Source: Podochytrium sp. JEL0797 | Lineage: Eukaryota > Chytridiomycota > Chytridiomycetes > Chytridiales > Chytriomycetaceae | Direction: 5' to 3' | NCBI GenBank assembly: GCA_027596195.1 | Contig: JADGJG010000049.1 | Location: 1-60,120, forward strand | Length of the DNA: 60,120 nt | Shown here: piece after piece, positions 11,379 to 22,372 of the stretch | Layout: each line of letters opens with the position of its first letter | Numbering within the stretch: the stretch's first letter is position 1 | The notes under the pieces: generated by a model | The model's database searches: none | What the model was told of the DNA's origin: nothing | The model's input: the letters and a program-made list of their open reading frames with translations, nothing else | Made by a program: the position numbers and the translations under genes

Positions 11379-11780
11379 TTGCCATCATGAAGGAGGTTTT
11401 GATTCAAGGTGCGCATGTACTGCGTATTTCGTTTCTTGGAGCGGACCAGGACTTTTGCTTGGGGACACCACTGGATAGCATTGGCGTTCTGTATTCCACG
11501 ATCTCGGATTGTTGATACTGTGTTTGAGAGCGAGAACAAGGCAAATAGAAATTGTTTTTTTTTTGAATTCGTTTCGCAAGCTTTTTGCTCGAAGCTCGCG
11601 TGACAAATTCAAAACCATTGTCCAGTCGCGAAAACACCTCCTAATGACATCCCTCCGCATCGGATGATTACCTCATGTCTTCTACTTGTGTTGAAAATAC
11701 TCAGAAACGCGTTAAAAGTGCGAACAAAAAACAATTAAATCAATTTCATTCATTAGTTTTTTGCATTTATTATATAATAT

Positions 11781-11863
11781 CCGCTCATAGCTCAGTTGGA
11801 AGAGCATCTGACTGTAACGTCACTGATATCAGGAGGTCCCCGGTTCGAACCCGGGTGAGCGGA
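11781..11863 (+). tRNA. tRNA-Tyr (GTA) with a 10-nt intron
   Basis: A complete cloverleaf can be drawn. The acceptor stem CCGCTCA pairs with TGAGCGG, with discriminator A at 11863. The D arm is GCTC...GAGC. Anticodon stem TCTGA pairs with TCAGG. Anticodon GTA lies at 11814-11816. The T arm is CCCGG-TTCGAAC-CCGGG. The anticodon loop is 10 nt too long; removing 11818-11827, directly after position 37, restores a 7-nt loop, the canonical intron position in eukaryotic tRNA-Tyr. A short T run follows (11866-11869). The internal A and B boxes are intact, so it should be transcribed by RNA polymerase III and spliced by the tRNA endonuclease. Confidence 0.95.
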
Positions 11864-12479
11864 CGTTTTGCTATTTCTCGGTCTCCGTTTTGCGTTGTTC
11901 GTGCTGGTTTTCCTTCTAGCTCGCTCCTGTATTGTGTTGAAACGGAGGTAGGGATGAGCAGCCAAGAGATGCAAGCAGGATGAAGCGAAGAGCGACTTCC
12001 AATCAATAAGCACTTACGTCCAATCGGGCGCATTACCTCCCTGTCGGACGCATTGCCTTCCTGTTTGGCGCTTGCGCTCGCTTCCGCATTGCCTCTGACA
12101 TTGCAGCGGGGGTCTTCCGGGAAGAAAAAATGTGAGTCAACCGAAAGCAAATGAATCCAGAGTAAGTGGCGTGGTAGTCTTTCTCGACGCGTTTTATAAA
12201 TCTGGTCGCTGCTTGCAAGAGTGAATATCTTGCCTTCCAGCTCACACGATTAAGCGCAGGCTTTTCTTCATCAGCCGCCCATGGATTCTGTTCCAACTCA
12301 CACTTTACCCCCTCAAATGATAATTGTCATTATTTATTAAGCCCAAAAGTTTTGGTGCATCGGCAATTCAGCTTTAGAAAAGATTCTCGCCGCCAATTTT
12401 TCCTCCGCCGCACTCGGGTCCAATTTTGAGAGACTAAAGTTAAACGATTAGTAGAGCACGAAAGCATTAGCAAATCCAC
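11864..12479. other. Intergenic stretch, no gene seen
   Basis: Around 12015-12105 an imperfect internal repetition of GCGCATTACC / GACGCATTGCC / GCGCTTGCGC appears; I see no gene in it. The end near 12480 holds the 3' region of the minus-strand oxysterol-binding protein gene. Confidence 0.5.
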
Positions 12480-14051
12480 TCACTCTTCAATGTCCAACTT
12501 AAAATCGTCTCCCTCAGCGACGTAGAAACGGGGCTTCCATTCTTCACCCGCATCTTCACGTCGCTGGCAAATAATGCGCTGGTGGTCCTCAATAGCGAGC
12601 TTTTCAGTGGTGGCATCGTCAAGGTCTTTGTGTTGGATTGCCTTGGTCACGTTTTTCCATAGTCTGCAGATCAACAGAATCAGAAAGCAGCAACAGCAAT
12701 ATAAAATCAGGAAAGGATAACACCTTCGGCTCTCAAATGTTTCCATCTCTGATTCCGCAGCGACGTTCTTGGGACAAATCTCGGCCGTTGCCGCGTTGAA
12801 CAACGACTTGCCATCACCCGAGCTCACTTCCGCCACCTTCTTGCTCCCCAAAAAACCCTTAAACGCGTGATTCTTGAGCTTGTGGTGGTGATCTTCCGAT
12901 TCCGAAAGCTTCTCCACAAATAATTCGTCCGACCACTTTCCCCACACTTTCGCAACGACAACCGGAGCACTACCGGCCTTGTGAACAACAGAAGCAACCT
13001 TTTCCTTCATGATCGTTCCCTCCACGCCATTCAAACCCTTGTGGGTGAATGTACCACGCGTTTTCCACTCCAGATTCGCATGTAAACCCGTACGCTCACA
13101 CACAATCGTCGACGAGTCGCCCAGCTCGGTGTACATCTTCCCAAAGAGAATCCCGCGCGCGTAGTAGCTGGGGAACGAAATAATGTAGTCCTCGAACCCA
13201 CCGCCCTCGGATTCGGGAACAGCGAATTTGACACGTGTGGCTCCTTGCATGAGGGTCGCAGCGCTATTGCCAAGGAACTTGGCTTTGGGTCTCAAGTCGC
13301 CAGAGACGTACACTCCGTGGTGCGGGTTGATATAATCGTAAGCAGAAATAGGCGGGTGGTGGCCGACTTGTTCGCAAATATAGTATGACGTGCTGTTGTC
13401 AGGGAGGGTCCACGTACAGCGGAAGAATTCACCGAGAACGGGATTGTAAGGTTTTTTCACCCCCTGATCGCGTCGTTGTCAGTCTCAGTTTCGATTCCGC
13501 GGAAGTTCATATCCGGCCAACTCACTTTGGGACGGATGTGCCAACCAGCCAAAAAGAACCGCGTCACGGCGATGAATCGATCCACTGGGTCGTTGAGCTT
13601 CGGAATTCTGCAGGAATACGATCATGTGAGTCTTTATCCCATTTCGCGGTGTGTAATGCAAAAGTGCATGCACGGAGTCGCGACTTACTCGATCAGCAGA
13701 TCCGGGTGAGACATGAAGTCCGTGATTCTTTCGCACATGGAGCGAGTCTCGAGAACAAACGTGGGCAGCGTGACTCTGCCAATCCGGAATGCAGATTTCA
13801 GTTTCAGTTTTCCGACTTCAATCCCAGCGCCAACCTCACCTGTGCAAGTCCATGCCGATTGTCAGTTGAGACACTAATGCGAGCAAGATCGATTTGGGCT
13901 CATCGTCGAGAACTTCCATGTCGGCTTCGTCGACGGACGGCGAAGGTGAGTCGGAGCGAGGAGCTGGGACACCTTTGGTGCCATTGGTGATGTGAGAGTC
14001 GTCTCCAGCGAGAGCAACAGAGGTGTCGCTTGGGTTCTGGGAGGCAGTCAT
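12480..14051 (-). CDS. Oxysterol-binding protein homologue, ORD-only (Osh4/Kes1 type)
   Basis: Lipid-transfer protein that exchanges sterol for PtdIns4P between membranes, functionally linked to the Sac1-type phosphatase at 5.7 kb. Minus-strand exons are 14051-13840, 13775-13689, 13607-13526, 13463-12724 and 12663-12480. They join in phase to give 434 residues, the length of yeast Osh4/Kes1. After a Ser/Asp-rich leader the ORD begins LTIGMDLHRVTLPTFVLE. KKPYNPVLGEFFRC carries the family's Lys and Asn-Pro residues. EQVGHHPPISA is the signature loop (EQ(V/T)SHHPP), with Gly replacing the usual Ser but both PtdIns4P-binding His present. There is no PH or ankyrin domain, and no FFAT motif is visible. 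The last exon carries the C-terminal RLWKNVTKAI...HQR element that usually closes the lipid tunnel. Confidence 0.92.
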
Positions 14052-14590
14052 GCGGCAGCTATCAAATCACACGATGCGGGAAAGAAAATTTGTGGATTTC
14101 GTTTTTGGACGCCTCGCGGACAAATTCTGGCGGATTCTGCGATTTTGACAGCCTCACTTCTTCTCAATTCATAAAACTAACAAGGAGTGTCTCCACGCTG
14201 CATTAGTCCCAAAGAAAGTGGAATTAAGTTCAAAAACCATTTGTAATATTTTTTCATTTCGCAGCAGCATGAAAACACCCAACATGCATATGGCGTCAAG
14301 AAAAAGACCTCTCCACTCCAACATGCATCAAATGTATATCCATAATAGGCCCAAAAGTAACCACGGACACAAGACGGCCGACCGCGTACCCCCTCGACAA
14401 ATCAGGCATTTCGACTCGTTCCTGACATTTCCACGGACGCAAACGTGCATTACCGATTTTCTTGCCCATCTCCATCGCCCGACGCGACACTTCCCCAAAC
14501 GTGATCAACTACTCGGTAACAACGAATTCGGCATCAAAATCAACCCAAATTCAAACATCCTCCTTCTTCATCCGTTTGCGTCGGAATTCT
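14052..14590. other. Intergenic stretch, no gene seen
   Basis: Upstream region of the oxysterol-binding protein gene and downstream of the MYND relic. Minus-strand ORFs at 14296-14508 could be remnants of the same decayed gene, but nothing recognisable is present. Confidence 0.45.
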
Positions 14591-15220
14591 TTACGGAACT
14601 CCAGTCGCGTTCAACAATTGCAAACAAGAGCTTTCGCGCGCCTTGGACTCGGTTGTGGCTGCGATGGCAGGTTTGAATGAATTCTTGCAGACCATCTTGT
14701 GTATCCCCAGTTTCCAGTCATTTTTTGACACTCGTGGCTGCAATAGTACATCGTGGGACAGGCTACGGACTTTTTGAATGGCTCCCCAAAGGCGATCGAG
14801 CTGCTCTTGTACCGCCCACAAATCTTTTCCAATGGCGCCGCAATGGCTTCGTAGTAGAAGAGCAGTGTGTTGAGTTGTAATGAGATGGGCGAGTCGGGGG
14901 CACTCTTGAGGTAGGTTTCGAGCCAATGAATGGAAGCTTGCTGGTTGTCCTTGACCTCCTTGAGCACGGAACGGTAGAGCAGGCATTTGCGCACACCATT
15001 TAGAAGAAGTAGCGCCAATGGACCCGTATCCGTGGAGCATAGGAACTCGAATCCCAAAGACCACAAGGTCAAAATGCGGCTTGGTGTCAAAGGCGAGAAA
15101 CTTGATGAACACCTCCATCATCTCTGATCGTTTCCAGTAAAGTATTAATGTAGATTCGAGAACATTGAATAATTTGGCCAGCATGAGCAGGTATTCCTCG
15201 TTGCTTGGCGTTCTTGGGTA
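14591..15220 (-). pseudogene. MYND zinc-finger protein fragment with frameshifts
   Basis: On the minus strand the pieces EVFIKFLAFDTKPHFDLVVFG, FLCSTDTGPLALLLLNG, CPTMYYCSHECQK and NDWKLGIHKMVCKNS follow one another but lie in two frames. Together the last two form the second half of a MYND finger (YCS.ECQ..DW..HK..C). The break is in an A6 run near 14720, and a second frame change lies around 15030-15060. The upstream end runs directly into LRR-derived sequence at 15221. Two frame breaks and loss of the normal 5' end argue for a pseudogene. A homopolymer sequencing error could explain one break but not the chimeric 5' junction. Confidence 0.55.
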
Positions 15221-15460
15221 CTCGCCAACTCGACAGGAACCTCCCCAGACAGCAAATTGCCGTTCAACCGCAACCACTTCAAACTTGCAAGCAAGCCAAA
15301 CTCTAAGGAGCCCGTGAAAGCACACAATCGGAGAGAAAGCACTTAAAGGGCAGAGAGACTCCCAAGCTCAGGAGGTAAGGTCCCGTTCAGAGCAACATTC
15401 CCGGACGAGCTGTCCAACTTGCGGCATTTTGCAAGCTCAGGAGGAAACTTGTGGGAAAGT
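15221..15460 (-). pseudogene. F-box/LRR family relic (minus-strand piece)
   Basis: Minus-strand translation gives NGTLPPELGSLSAL, a stop, then LCAFTG, LEFGLLASLKWLRLNGNLLSG and EVPVELAS. This is clearly the 3' half of the LxGxIP-type repeat family seen at 42-60 kb. An in-frame TAA and local deletions (PPEFG reduced to LEFG) disable it. It abuts the MYND fragment and is inverted relative to the relic at 15484-15621. Confidence 0.8.
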
Positions 15461-15483
15461 TCCATATGGCATACGATTGGTTT

Positions 15484-15621
15484 TTTAATGACAATTTGTT
15501 GTCTGGGGAGGTTCCTGTCGAGTTGGCGAGTATGAATCATCTCGTGGGTGTTCACTTGCAAAACAATGCAGGATTGGTGTGCTCGTTTGCGTTTGGAGGA
15601 GATGTGGTTTTCGATATTTGA
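15484..15621 (+). pseudogene. F-box/LRR family relic (plus-strand 3' end)
   Basis: Plus strand reads FNDNLLSGEVPVELASMNHL, then QNNAGLVCSFAFGG and a stop. This is the exact 3' end of the F-box/LRR proteins of the 42-60 kb cluster, including the family's C-terminal NNAGLVCSF motif. Only the last repeat and tail remain. It faces away from the minus-strand relic just upstream, so the two may derive from an inverted duplication. Confidence 0.8.
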
Positions 15622-15757
15622 AGTGGGTTAAAAGCAGAGTGTGCCATGAGAAAAAGGAAGGAAATCGAAATGTGAGTTCCGGAATACGATTGGCAAAAAG
15701 TTCACTCTCGACACCCAAGCACTCTCAATTTTTTTGTCCGAAAAGCACTCTCTTCAG

Positions 15758-18700
15758 ATGGAGCCTGAACCGCCCACAACAGACTTTAGCCTTCTCGAGC
15801 CGCACAAGGAGAACATTTCTCAGCGCACGGGTGGTGTCTCTGCGAAAAGCGAAGCGCTGCGGTTTTCTTCGTCGGCGCCCGTTGAGTCGTCACTCGATGC
15901 CCTCGTTGCTGCCGTGGCCAACAGCGGCGACAGCGACGATCCCCTGGCGGCACACGTGGCGCTGCTTTCTGCGCTGTCTGCGCAAAACAAGGCGAAGCAG
16001 CACGCGAAGGTCCTCGAAAACGCAGCGAGGGCGTTTCGGTAAAAGTCACTCACTCACTCACTCTCTCACTCACTCTCTCTCACTCACTCACTCACTCACT
16101 CTCTCACTCACTCTTTGTTTAGCAAAGACGCCCGCTACGCCAACGACGTGCGCTTTGTCTCTTTGTGGATCCAAGTCGCGAAAAAGGCGCCTGAGCCAGA
16201 AGACGTCTTTGTCTATCTCGAGTCAAACAACATTGGTCAAAAGTGCGCCCTCTTTTACGAAGAGTATGCCTTGTTGCTGGAGCAGCGCAGGAAGTGAGTG
16301 TGTGTTGTCTAGTAAACTACTAATAAGGTATCCAGATTCAAACTCGCTGACAAGGTCTACGCAAAGGCAATTAAGAAAGATGCCGCTCCTCTCGACAGAC
16401 TCAAGCGCAAGTACCAGGCTTTCCAGCATCGCATGATGGTCCCCAAAAAGAAGCAGAAGCAAGACGAAGACGAAGACAACGAAGACAACCAAATCCAACG
16501 CGAATATCTCGGTCCCTCCGCATCTCACATCCCACCCCCAAAGCCACACCACGCACCCTCCACCTCCCTCCCTTCCTCCGCCTACGCGTCTTATTCGTCG
16601 TTTGGTTCCTCAAAACCCGTCGTTGCCTCAAAACCGACATCCAACGTCCCCGCCGCCAAACTCGCCGTCTTTAAAGACTCGGACGCATTCGCGAAGGACG
16701 CTCCCACTTTTTCGAATCAACAGCCGTGGTCCGATTACGGCACTCGCGATTCGCAAATCAAGGAAAACACGATGCAACCCGAGTCGTGGAACAGGGCCAT
16801 GCCGGCCGTGTCTTCTTCCAAAGCTGGGTTGGGTCGGGGTCGGTTGGATGTATTTGCGGATGAGGTTCGATCGCTTGTTTTTCGATTTATTTCATTCTCC
16901 TGGAAGTCGTTTCCTGAATTCAATCTCTTGACAGACTGCCGGTCAATCTGTGTCTCAAAGCCACGACGCAAACGTCCTCGCGCCTTCCCAAAATCCAGGT
17001 TTCATCTCCTCCAAATGCCCACTTCCCCATTCCAAGCCTCCTAACCGCGAATACGCCCAAACCCCCACACAGACGTATCCACATCCATCCGAACCCTCCT
17101 CACCGAACACTCCACAACCCCTCCCAAACCCACCCGCAAACCACTCCCCTCCAACACTGCCGCCGCAACCCCACCCATCCACGCCCCACCCCTCGAACAC
17201 CACTTGAAACCCCAATTCAACCTCTCCCAAATCTACCACCGCGACCGCGAATTCTCGTTTGAAGAGCTGCGGGCCATGAAAATGCCGAAACCGATAGCAC
17301 CACCAGCGTCACCACCGATGCGGGAGGCTTCACCTGTTGCTGTTGCCACTGCGCCAACCGTCTTTTCGGACCCCGTTGTTGCACCCGTTTCGCAACCGAT
17401 CCAGGGACAGGAATCCCTTGGCGCTGTTGAAGACGACAACTCTGCCAATCCTTTCCATCACCATCACCACCACAACACGTCCTCGAGCTCCACAACCCAC
17501 TTTGACTCGTCCGACGAAGAAGACGAAGATGCCGAAGCGGACCGCGAGCTCGAACGACTCACGAGTCTGAATACTCTTGGAAACAAGGATGCTGTTGTTG
17601 CAGGACAAGAGGAGCCGTTTTCGCGGAGCGAGGTCACGGCGAGTGGAGGTGGAGGGTTCACGAACAAGAGTAAAGCGGTTGCGTCGCCAACGATTAATAC
17701 GAAGGCGGCGTTGAGGGATGTGTATGAGATGTTTAACGCGGGGGTTGTTGGTGGTGGAGAGATGGATGTGGTGGAGTCGAGGGTGCAGAGGGTCGAAGAA
17801 GAAGAGAGCGATTGTGAAGGGGAGGGTGAGGATGGACATGAGGTTGTGGCGGTCAAGAATGGGTTGGATGATAAACCCGAATGGTTTGTTTGTTCTTAAT
17901 TTGTTTCGGCGAAAGAAATGGCAAGCTGGACCAAACTCACTCTTCATTTTTTTGAAATTAGGGTCGAAATCGAAGCCGACGAAACCATCTCGCGTCAAGT
18001 CATCCAACCGCAATCCTCGGGTCTCAAATCGAGCGGCATGTTTGTCGATTCCGAAAACGCGACTTCGATCCCGTTCCGCGACCCGCCTGCTGCTGCCGCA
18101 CGTACCAAACTCGCTGTCTTCAATGACGAAAACGCACCCGCCCCACCCATGAAACGCAAACCACTTGGTGCCAAGCCACTGGCTTCTACCGCTGCGACTG
18201 CGAAATCAACTCCACCGCCTGTGATGGACGTGCAGAGCCCGTTCTTCCACGATGACACGAATTCCCCGTCCACCTCCACCATGGCTACCGCAAACCAACC
18301 ATCGAGTCCTACAACGACACGAGGAGAATACCAAATCCCCGTTTTTACTGCTCCGAAACCTCGACCCACCCTCCCCAGTGTTGCGCCCGACTTCCAATCG
18401 ACCCCGCACAACCAGCAACAACACTTCCTCTCAGACTCCTCCTTTTCGCAGATTGAAGACTCAGATTTGGAAGACCTTCGCGACCACCAAGTCCAATTCT
18501 CCCACACTGCCACTTCCTCCTCCTCGCGTGCCGTTCAAATGATGCAAAGAGGACTCATGACACCCATCACAGAAACCTCATTCGAATACTCGACGTCCTC
18601 CGTCGCCATGAGCACGATCGGGTCCGTGCGCTACGCTGATTTCACGACCATGGGTGGGAGGATGAGTGGAGTTACAGGGGTCATGAGGGAGAGTTTTGGG

Positions 18701-20380
18701 GGCAGTGGGTTGATGAGGAGGGTAGATGGTGGGGAGGGTTTGAGTTTGAGTAGTATTAATGGAGCGGGGGGGAGTAGTGGTGGGGTTGGGAGTGTGGAGG
18801 TTGTGGAGGAGGAGGGGGAAGGGGGGAGGCAGGGGGCGGTGGATGTGTTGAGGGATTTGACGATGCGGTGTGTGGATGGGTTGGGGGAGGTTCGGGACGA
18901 GGTACCTAACTTGTCTTTTTTTGTTGCTTGTTGTGAATTGATTACGCGAGATTTGTGCGCTAACCTCAACTGGGTAATTTTTTAGGCTGACAAAGAAGAC
19001 GACCAGGAAGTGGACTCGGTGATGCCCGTCGTCGAATCGAGCCCTGAAGAACCAACGCACACCTCGAACGACAATGACACTGACGGCTTCCAAATCCCGA
19101 ACCCGTGCAACCCGCACTCGGTACCCCTCCAACACCACCTCATGACCTCCCACGAAACCCTCCCGCGGTTGCAAGAAATGACTGGGTACATGGACCTCAG
19201 TCGACTCCCGACCTCCCCACGCATCGGCACCGCGTTGGATGACGCGGTGGCAAGGGTTCCACTGGGTGGTGGGATCTGCGAGATTTGCGTCGCAAAGGGG
19301 ATGTATGTGCGGTTCCGGATGGTCAAGAAACTGGGGGAGGGAAGGTTTGTGGCGAGGGAGTTGAAGAGTGGGTTGATGGCAACTTCACCGATTCTCGATG
19401 AAGAGCAGGAACTCGAAATAGATGACGAGGAGGAAGAACAAGATGCCGACGACGAAGAAACGAGTGCCGCAGTTCCTGCAACGTTCCTCCTCTGTCTCCA
19501 ACAACCGCCGAACCCATGGGAATTCTATTGCCTCCAAAACCTGCATGCAAGGGTTCCCGAACGTATTACAACGTCCATTGCACACCCTGTATCGTGCCAT
19601 GTGTTTTCTGACGCGTCCTGCATGCGGACTCGAATCTCTTCCGAAACGACCCTCACGGCCGCGCTTTCACGTGCCCGCAAACACGGGTACGCTGGATCTT
19701 TGAGTGGTCCTGAAGGTGGGGTAGACGAACTCCTCTGCGCGTTCTGGACCGTCGAAATGTTAAGGAGTATCGAAGCGTTCCATGTTTCTGGGATTTTGCA
19801 TCTTGGTATCGCACTGGACACTGTGCTTGTGCGATTGGACCGCGGGGCTACGTTGACGGGAGATACTGGGTTTTGGGACGCTTTGTATGATGTGAGGGGG
19901 GGTGGGGGGTGGGGTGGGAAGGGGGTGCAGGTTGTTGGGTTTGAGAGGGCTGTGGATTTGTTTGCGTTTGAGGCTGAGCAGGGGTTTTTGGGGGTGGAAG
20001 GGAAGTATGAGAAGGATTGGGGTGATGTGGCTGGGGTTGTGCATTGGTTGGTGTTTGGGAGGGAGGTGGAGGTGAGGGGTGGGGAGGGGGGGAGGAAGGA
20101 GGTTGTTGGGGAGGTGAAACGGTCTTGGGAGGTGGAAATGTGGGATCGCGTGTTTGATGTGTTGTTGAATTTGGGCAAGGCGCGGAAATGGGAGGTCGAT
20201 GTGGATGCGGTTGTGGGGCGGGATGAAGAGTTTGCGGAGCTCGTGGCAGAGTTTGAGGCGGTTGTGTATGTGAGGGATGTGAGGGTGCAGTTGGAGAAGT
20301 GGTTGGTGAGGAATTGTTGCAAGGGCGGGAAGAGTTTGAAGAGTATGTTGCAGAGGGTTGAGATGGGGATGTTGGAGTGA
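15758..20380 (+). CDS. MadBub (BUB1/BubR1/Mad3) spindle-checkpoint protein with degenerate kinase domain
   Basis: Kinetochore scaffold and APC/C-Cdc20 inhibitor. Exons 15758-16038, 16123-16293, 16336-16864, 16935-16998, 17073-17883, 17962-18901 and 18986-20380 sum to 4,191 nt, giving 1,396 residues with all phases consistent. A KEN box lies at residues 17-19 (EPHKENIS), followed by the TPR-like Mad3/BUB1 region 1. A second KEN is near residue 293. Three LxVFxD motifs near residues 259, 320 and 668 resemble ABBA motifs. A GLEBS-type Bub3-binding segment (REFSFEELRAMKM) is near residue 410. The C-terminal lobe aligns with BUB1 kinases (KKLGEGRF, PPNPWEFY) but lacks the catalytic residues. The beta-3 Lys position is Cys (LLCLQQP), HGDIKPDN is HLGIALDT, and DFG is GFE. 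It should therefore be a pseudokinase, as in vertebrate BubR1. An acidic insert splits the N-lobe. Confidence 0.88.
16044..16115 (+). repeat. CTCA/CTCT microsatellite in MadBub intron 1
   Basis: About 70 bases of CACTCACTCACTCTCTCACTC-type repetition filling most of the first intron of the MadBub gene, just before the TTTGTTTAG acceptor, where it supplies a long pyrimidine-rich tract. Confidence 0.95.
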
Positions 20381-20494
20381 GAGGCGCCGGTTTTTGGAAA
20401 ACGCCCGGGCGGGGGTGTGCGCTCGGAGTTAAAATAATTTATCACAATTCAATGAGGTTCTTTTTATTATTCGACTCGAAGGAAGAGGAGCTTT

Positions 20495-21010
20495 TCAGCT
20501 CATTGACTTTTTGGCCGCCGCCGCCTCCTTCTTCAATCTTCTGCGCGTCTTTCTGCTCAAATACGCCTTGATTTCAAGCTTCCTCTCGAATTCGTTGTTT
20601 CCACCAAGCTCATTGAGCAATTCGTTGGCCTCAGCGTCCCTCTCGGCTTTCTTGCGGCGCAACGCGTCCGTGAAATCTTCGTCCGTTTCTGCATCCTCTT
20701 CGGGGGGTTCAACGTCGCTTTCGGGGTGTTGATGCGTTTCGTGGTGGGCCAGGGTTTTGCGGCGCAGGTCCGTTGTGGAGGCGGCAGCGGGTTTCGAAGC
20801 GACGGAGGCGTACGTGTCCGCCACGAGTTCCCAGCCATCTTCGTTGTCGTTGGGTGGAGGTGGTGTTGGTTTTGTGGAAAAGAGCCACGAGAGCATTTGG
20901 GTGGGGGGGCCGCGGGGTTCCGGGTGAGAGTTTGGTTTGGGTTGCTTGGCAAGCCCGAGGGGGGGGGCTGGGTGCCACACGTTTTTTGTTTGTTTTGGAA
21001 TGCTTGGCAT
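20495..21010 (-). CDS. Hypothetical small charged protein
   Basis: An intact 171-residue ORF from ATG at 21010; the same frame is open to 21127 but the upstream ATG is less likely. It is not recognised. The middle holds a Trp-containing acidic segment (DNEDGWELVADTY) and an acidic stretch (PEEDAETDEDFTDALR). The C-terminus is strongly basic and helical (LSRKTRRRLKKEAAAAKKS). Such a layout fits a small nuclear or ribosome-associated factor, but that is inference. It is convergent with the MadBub gene, with 114 bases between the stops. Confidence 0.6.
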   Translation of the reverse strand: MPSIPKQTKNVWHPAPPLGLAKQPKPNSHPEPRGPPTQMLSWLFSTKPTPPPPNDNEDGWELVADTYASVASKPAAASTTDLRRKTLAHHETHQHPESDVEPPEEDAETDEDFTDALRRKKAERDAEANELLNELGGNNEFERKLEIKAYLSRKTRRRLKKEAAAAKKSMS

Positions 21011-21278
21011 GGCACGCGCTTCCTTTTTTTTTTCCGACTCTCTCGTAGGGTCGGTCAGTTGCTTCGATTTGGGGGGACCGGTTATTATATTGATTGGTGG
21101 CGCAAAACGAAATGGAAAGATGATCACCGGACAACTTTGTCCGGTTGTTCAGCAGGTTTGCTTTCACCCGTGTGTTTTGAGCCCTTATGTAGTTTCGAAC
21201 TGCCGGCAGTCAAGTGAGTGGCGGACAGTTCTGGAAGGAAACAGTCTCAGTCAGGAATTTCCTTTTATTCACACTCAC

Positions 21279-22281
21279 TCATACGTTGCAACTCCCCGCA
21301 AATGCAAATGAGCACACCAATCCCGCATTGTTTTGTAGAGAGATATTTTCCAGATGATCCAAACTCGCCAACTGGATAGGAATGTCGCCACACAACAAAT
21401 TGTCGTGCAACCACAACTGCTTCAACCTTGCAAGCAGGCCAAACTCTGGCGGAATGGAACCTGTGAGAGCACATTTGTAGAGAGAAAGCTGTCGAAGGGC
21501 GGAGAGATTCCCAAGCTCGGGAGGCAAGGTTCCATTGATGGCGACATTCTCAGACAAGCTGAGATATTCCAACATGCGGCACAGTCCTAGTTCGGGAGGA
21601 ATCGGTCCAGAAAGTTTGTTGTAGTCCAGATGCAGGCTTTTCAGCTGCTGCAATCTTCCAAGACTGGTGGGAACTGTGCCAATGAGTCTGTTCCTTGCGA
21701 GGTTCAAGACTTCAAGCGACGTGAGCTCTCCGATTTCGGCAGGAATGGGGCGAATAAGGCCGCCGTCCATGAGATTCAACTCGACGAGACTCTTGCAATT
21801 CATCAGAGCGATGGGGATGCAAATGTTTGGTGTAAAGTCCCACTTCAGCTTCTCAGCCTTGGCTCACCGCATGCGCTTGGTAGTGTTGAGGAGCCTCAAG
21901 GTAGATGAGATCTTGTTGCGTTAGTTTTCTGGAGGTGATGACTCGCCGGTGAGTAGGAATGAGTCGAGCAATCTTCATGCGCGCAAATGAGGGAGTCGAA
22001 AGGCACGCCTTGAAGGTTTTGGAGAGTCTGCGAAGCTTCCACATTTGTTTCAGGAGCACCCAGCTGAGGATCCGAAGGGCAACCTCGATCGGAAGGTCTG
22101 CGAAGCGAGTGGGCGATTTCTCGGTTATGTCGCTGTGGTTGAGGGCTTGGAGAGGGAGAGGGCCGTTGACGGACTCAGCCTGCACGTGGATATCATCAGG
22201 AGGAGAGTCATATAGCGGGTGGTAAGATTCGCTGCATGCGGTGAGCAGGTCCGTGGGTTTGATCTGGGGAAGAATTGTCAC
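21279..22281 (-). pseudogene. F-box/LRR family pseudogene
   Basis: A nearly full-length member of the family. The 5' part encodes the F-box region (FADLPIEVALRILSWVLLKQ, then WKLRRLSKTFKACLSTPSFAR). The 3' part encodes seven LxGxIP repeats ending NNAGLVCSFAF. Between them, at about 21860-21885, 11 bases present in intact copies are missing and the conserved MRWAK codon TGG is TGA. The reading frame is therefore lost and would hit a stop even if restored. The start codon is also not in the usual place. It is probably recent, because the rest remains open. Confidence 0.82.
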
Positions 22282-22372
22282 GCATCAACTCAGCGAAACC
22301 ATGACAAATCCCATCCGAAAAACACGAAGGTGTCATTTCGATTCCACTTGGCTTTCGAACTCGCGCAAAAAG

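Noticed and set aside
12033..12296. Minus-strand 87-aa ORF downstream of the tRNA
   Set aside because: Contains internal repetitive GCATTGCC sequence and no recognisable domain.
19525..20445. 306-aa minus-strand ORF opposite the MadBub C-terminus
   Set aside because: Low-complexity Ser/Thr/Pro composition mirrors the GT-rich sense strand; no start context or homology.
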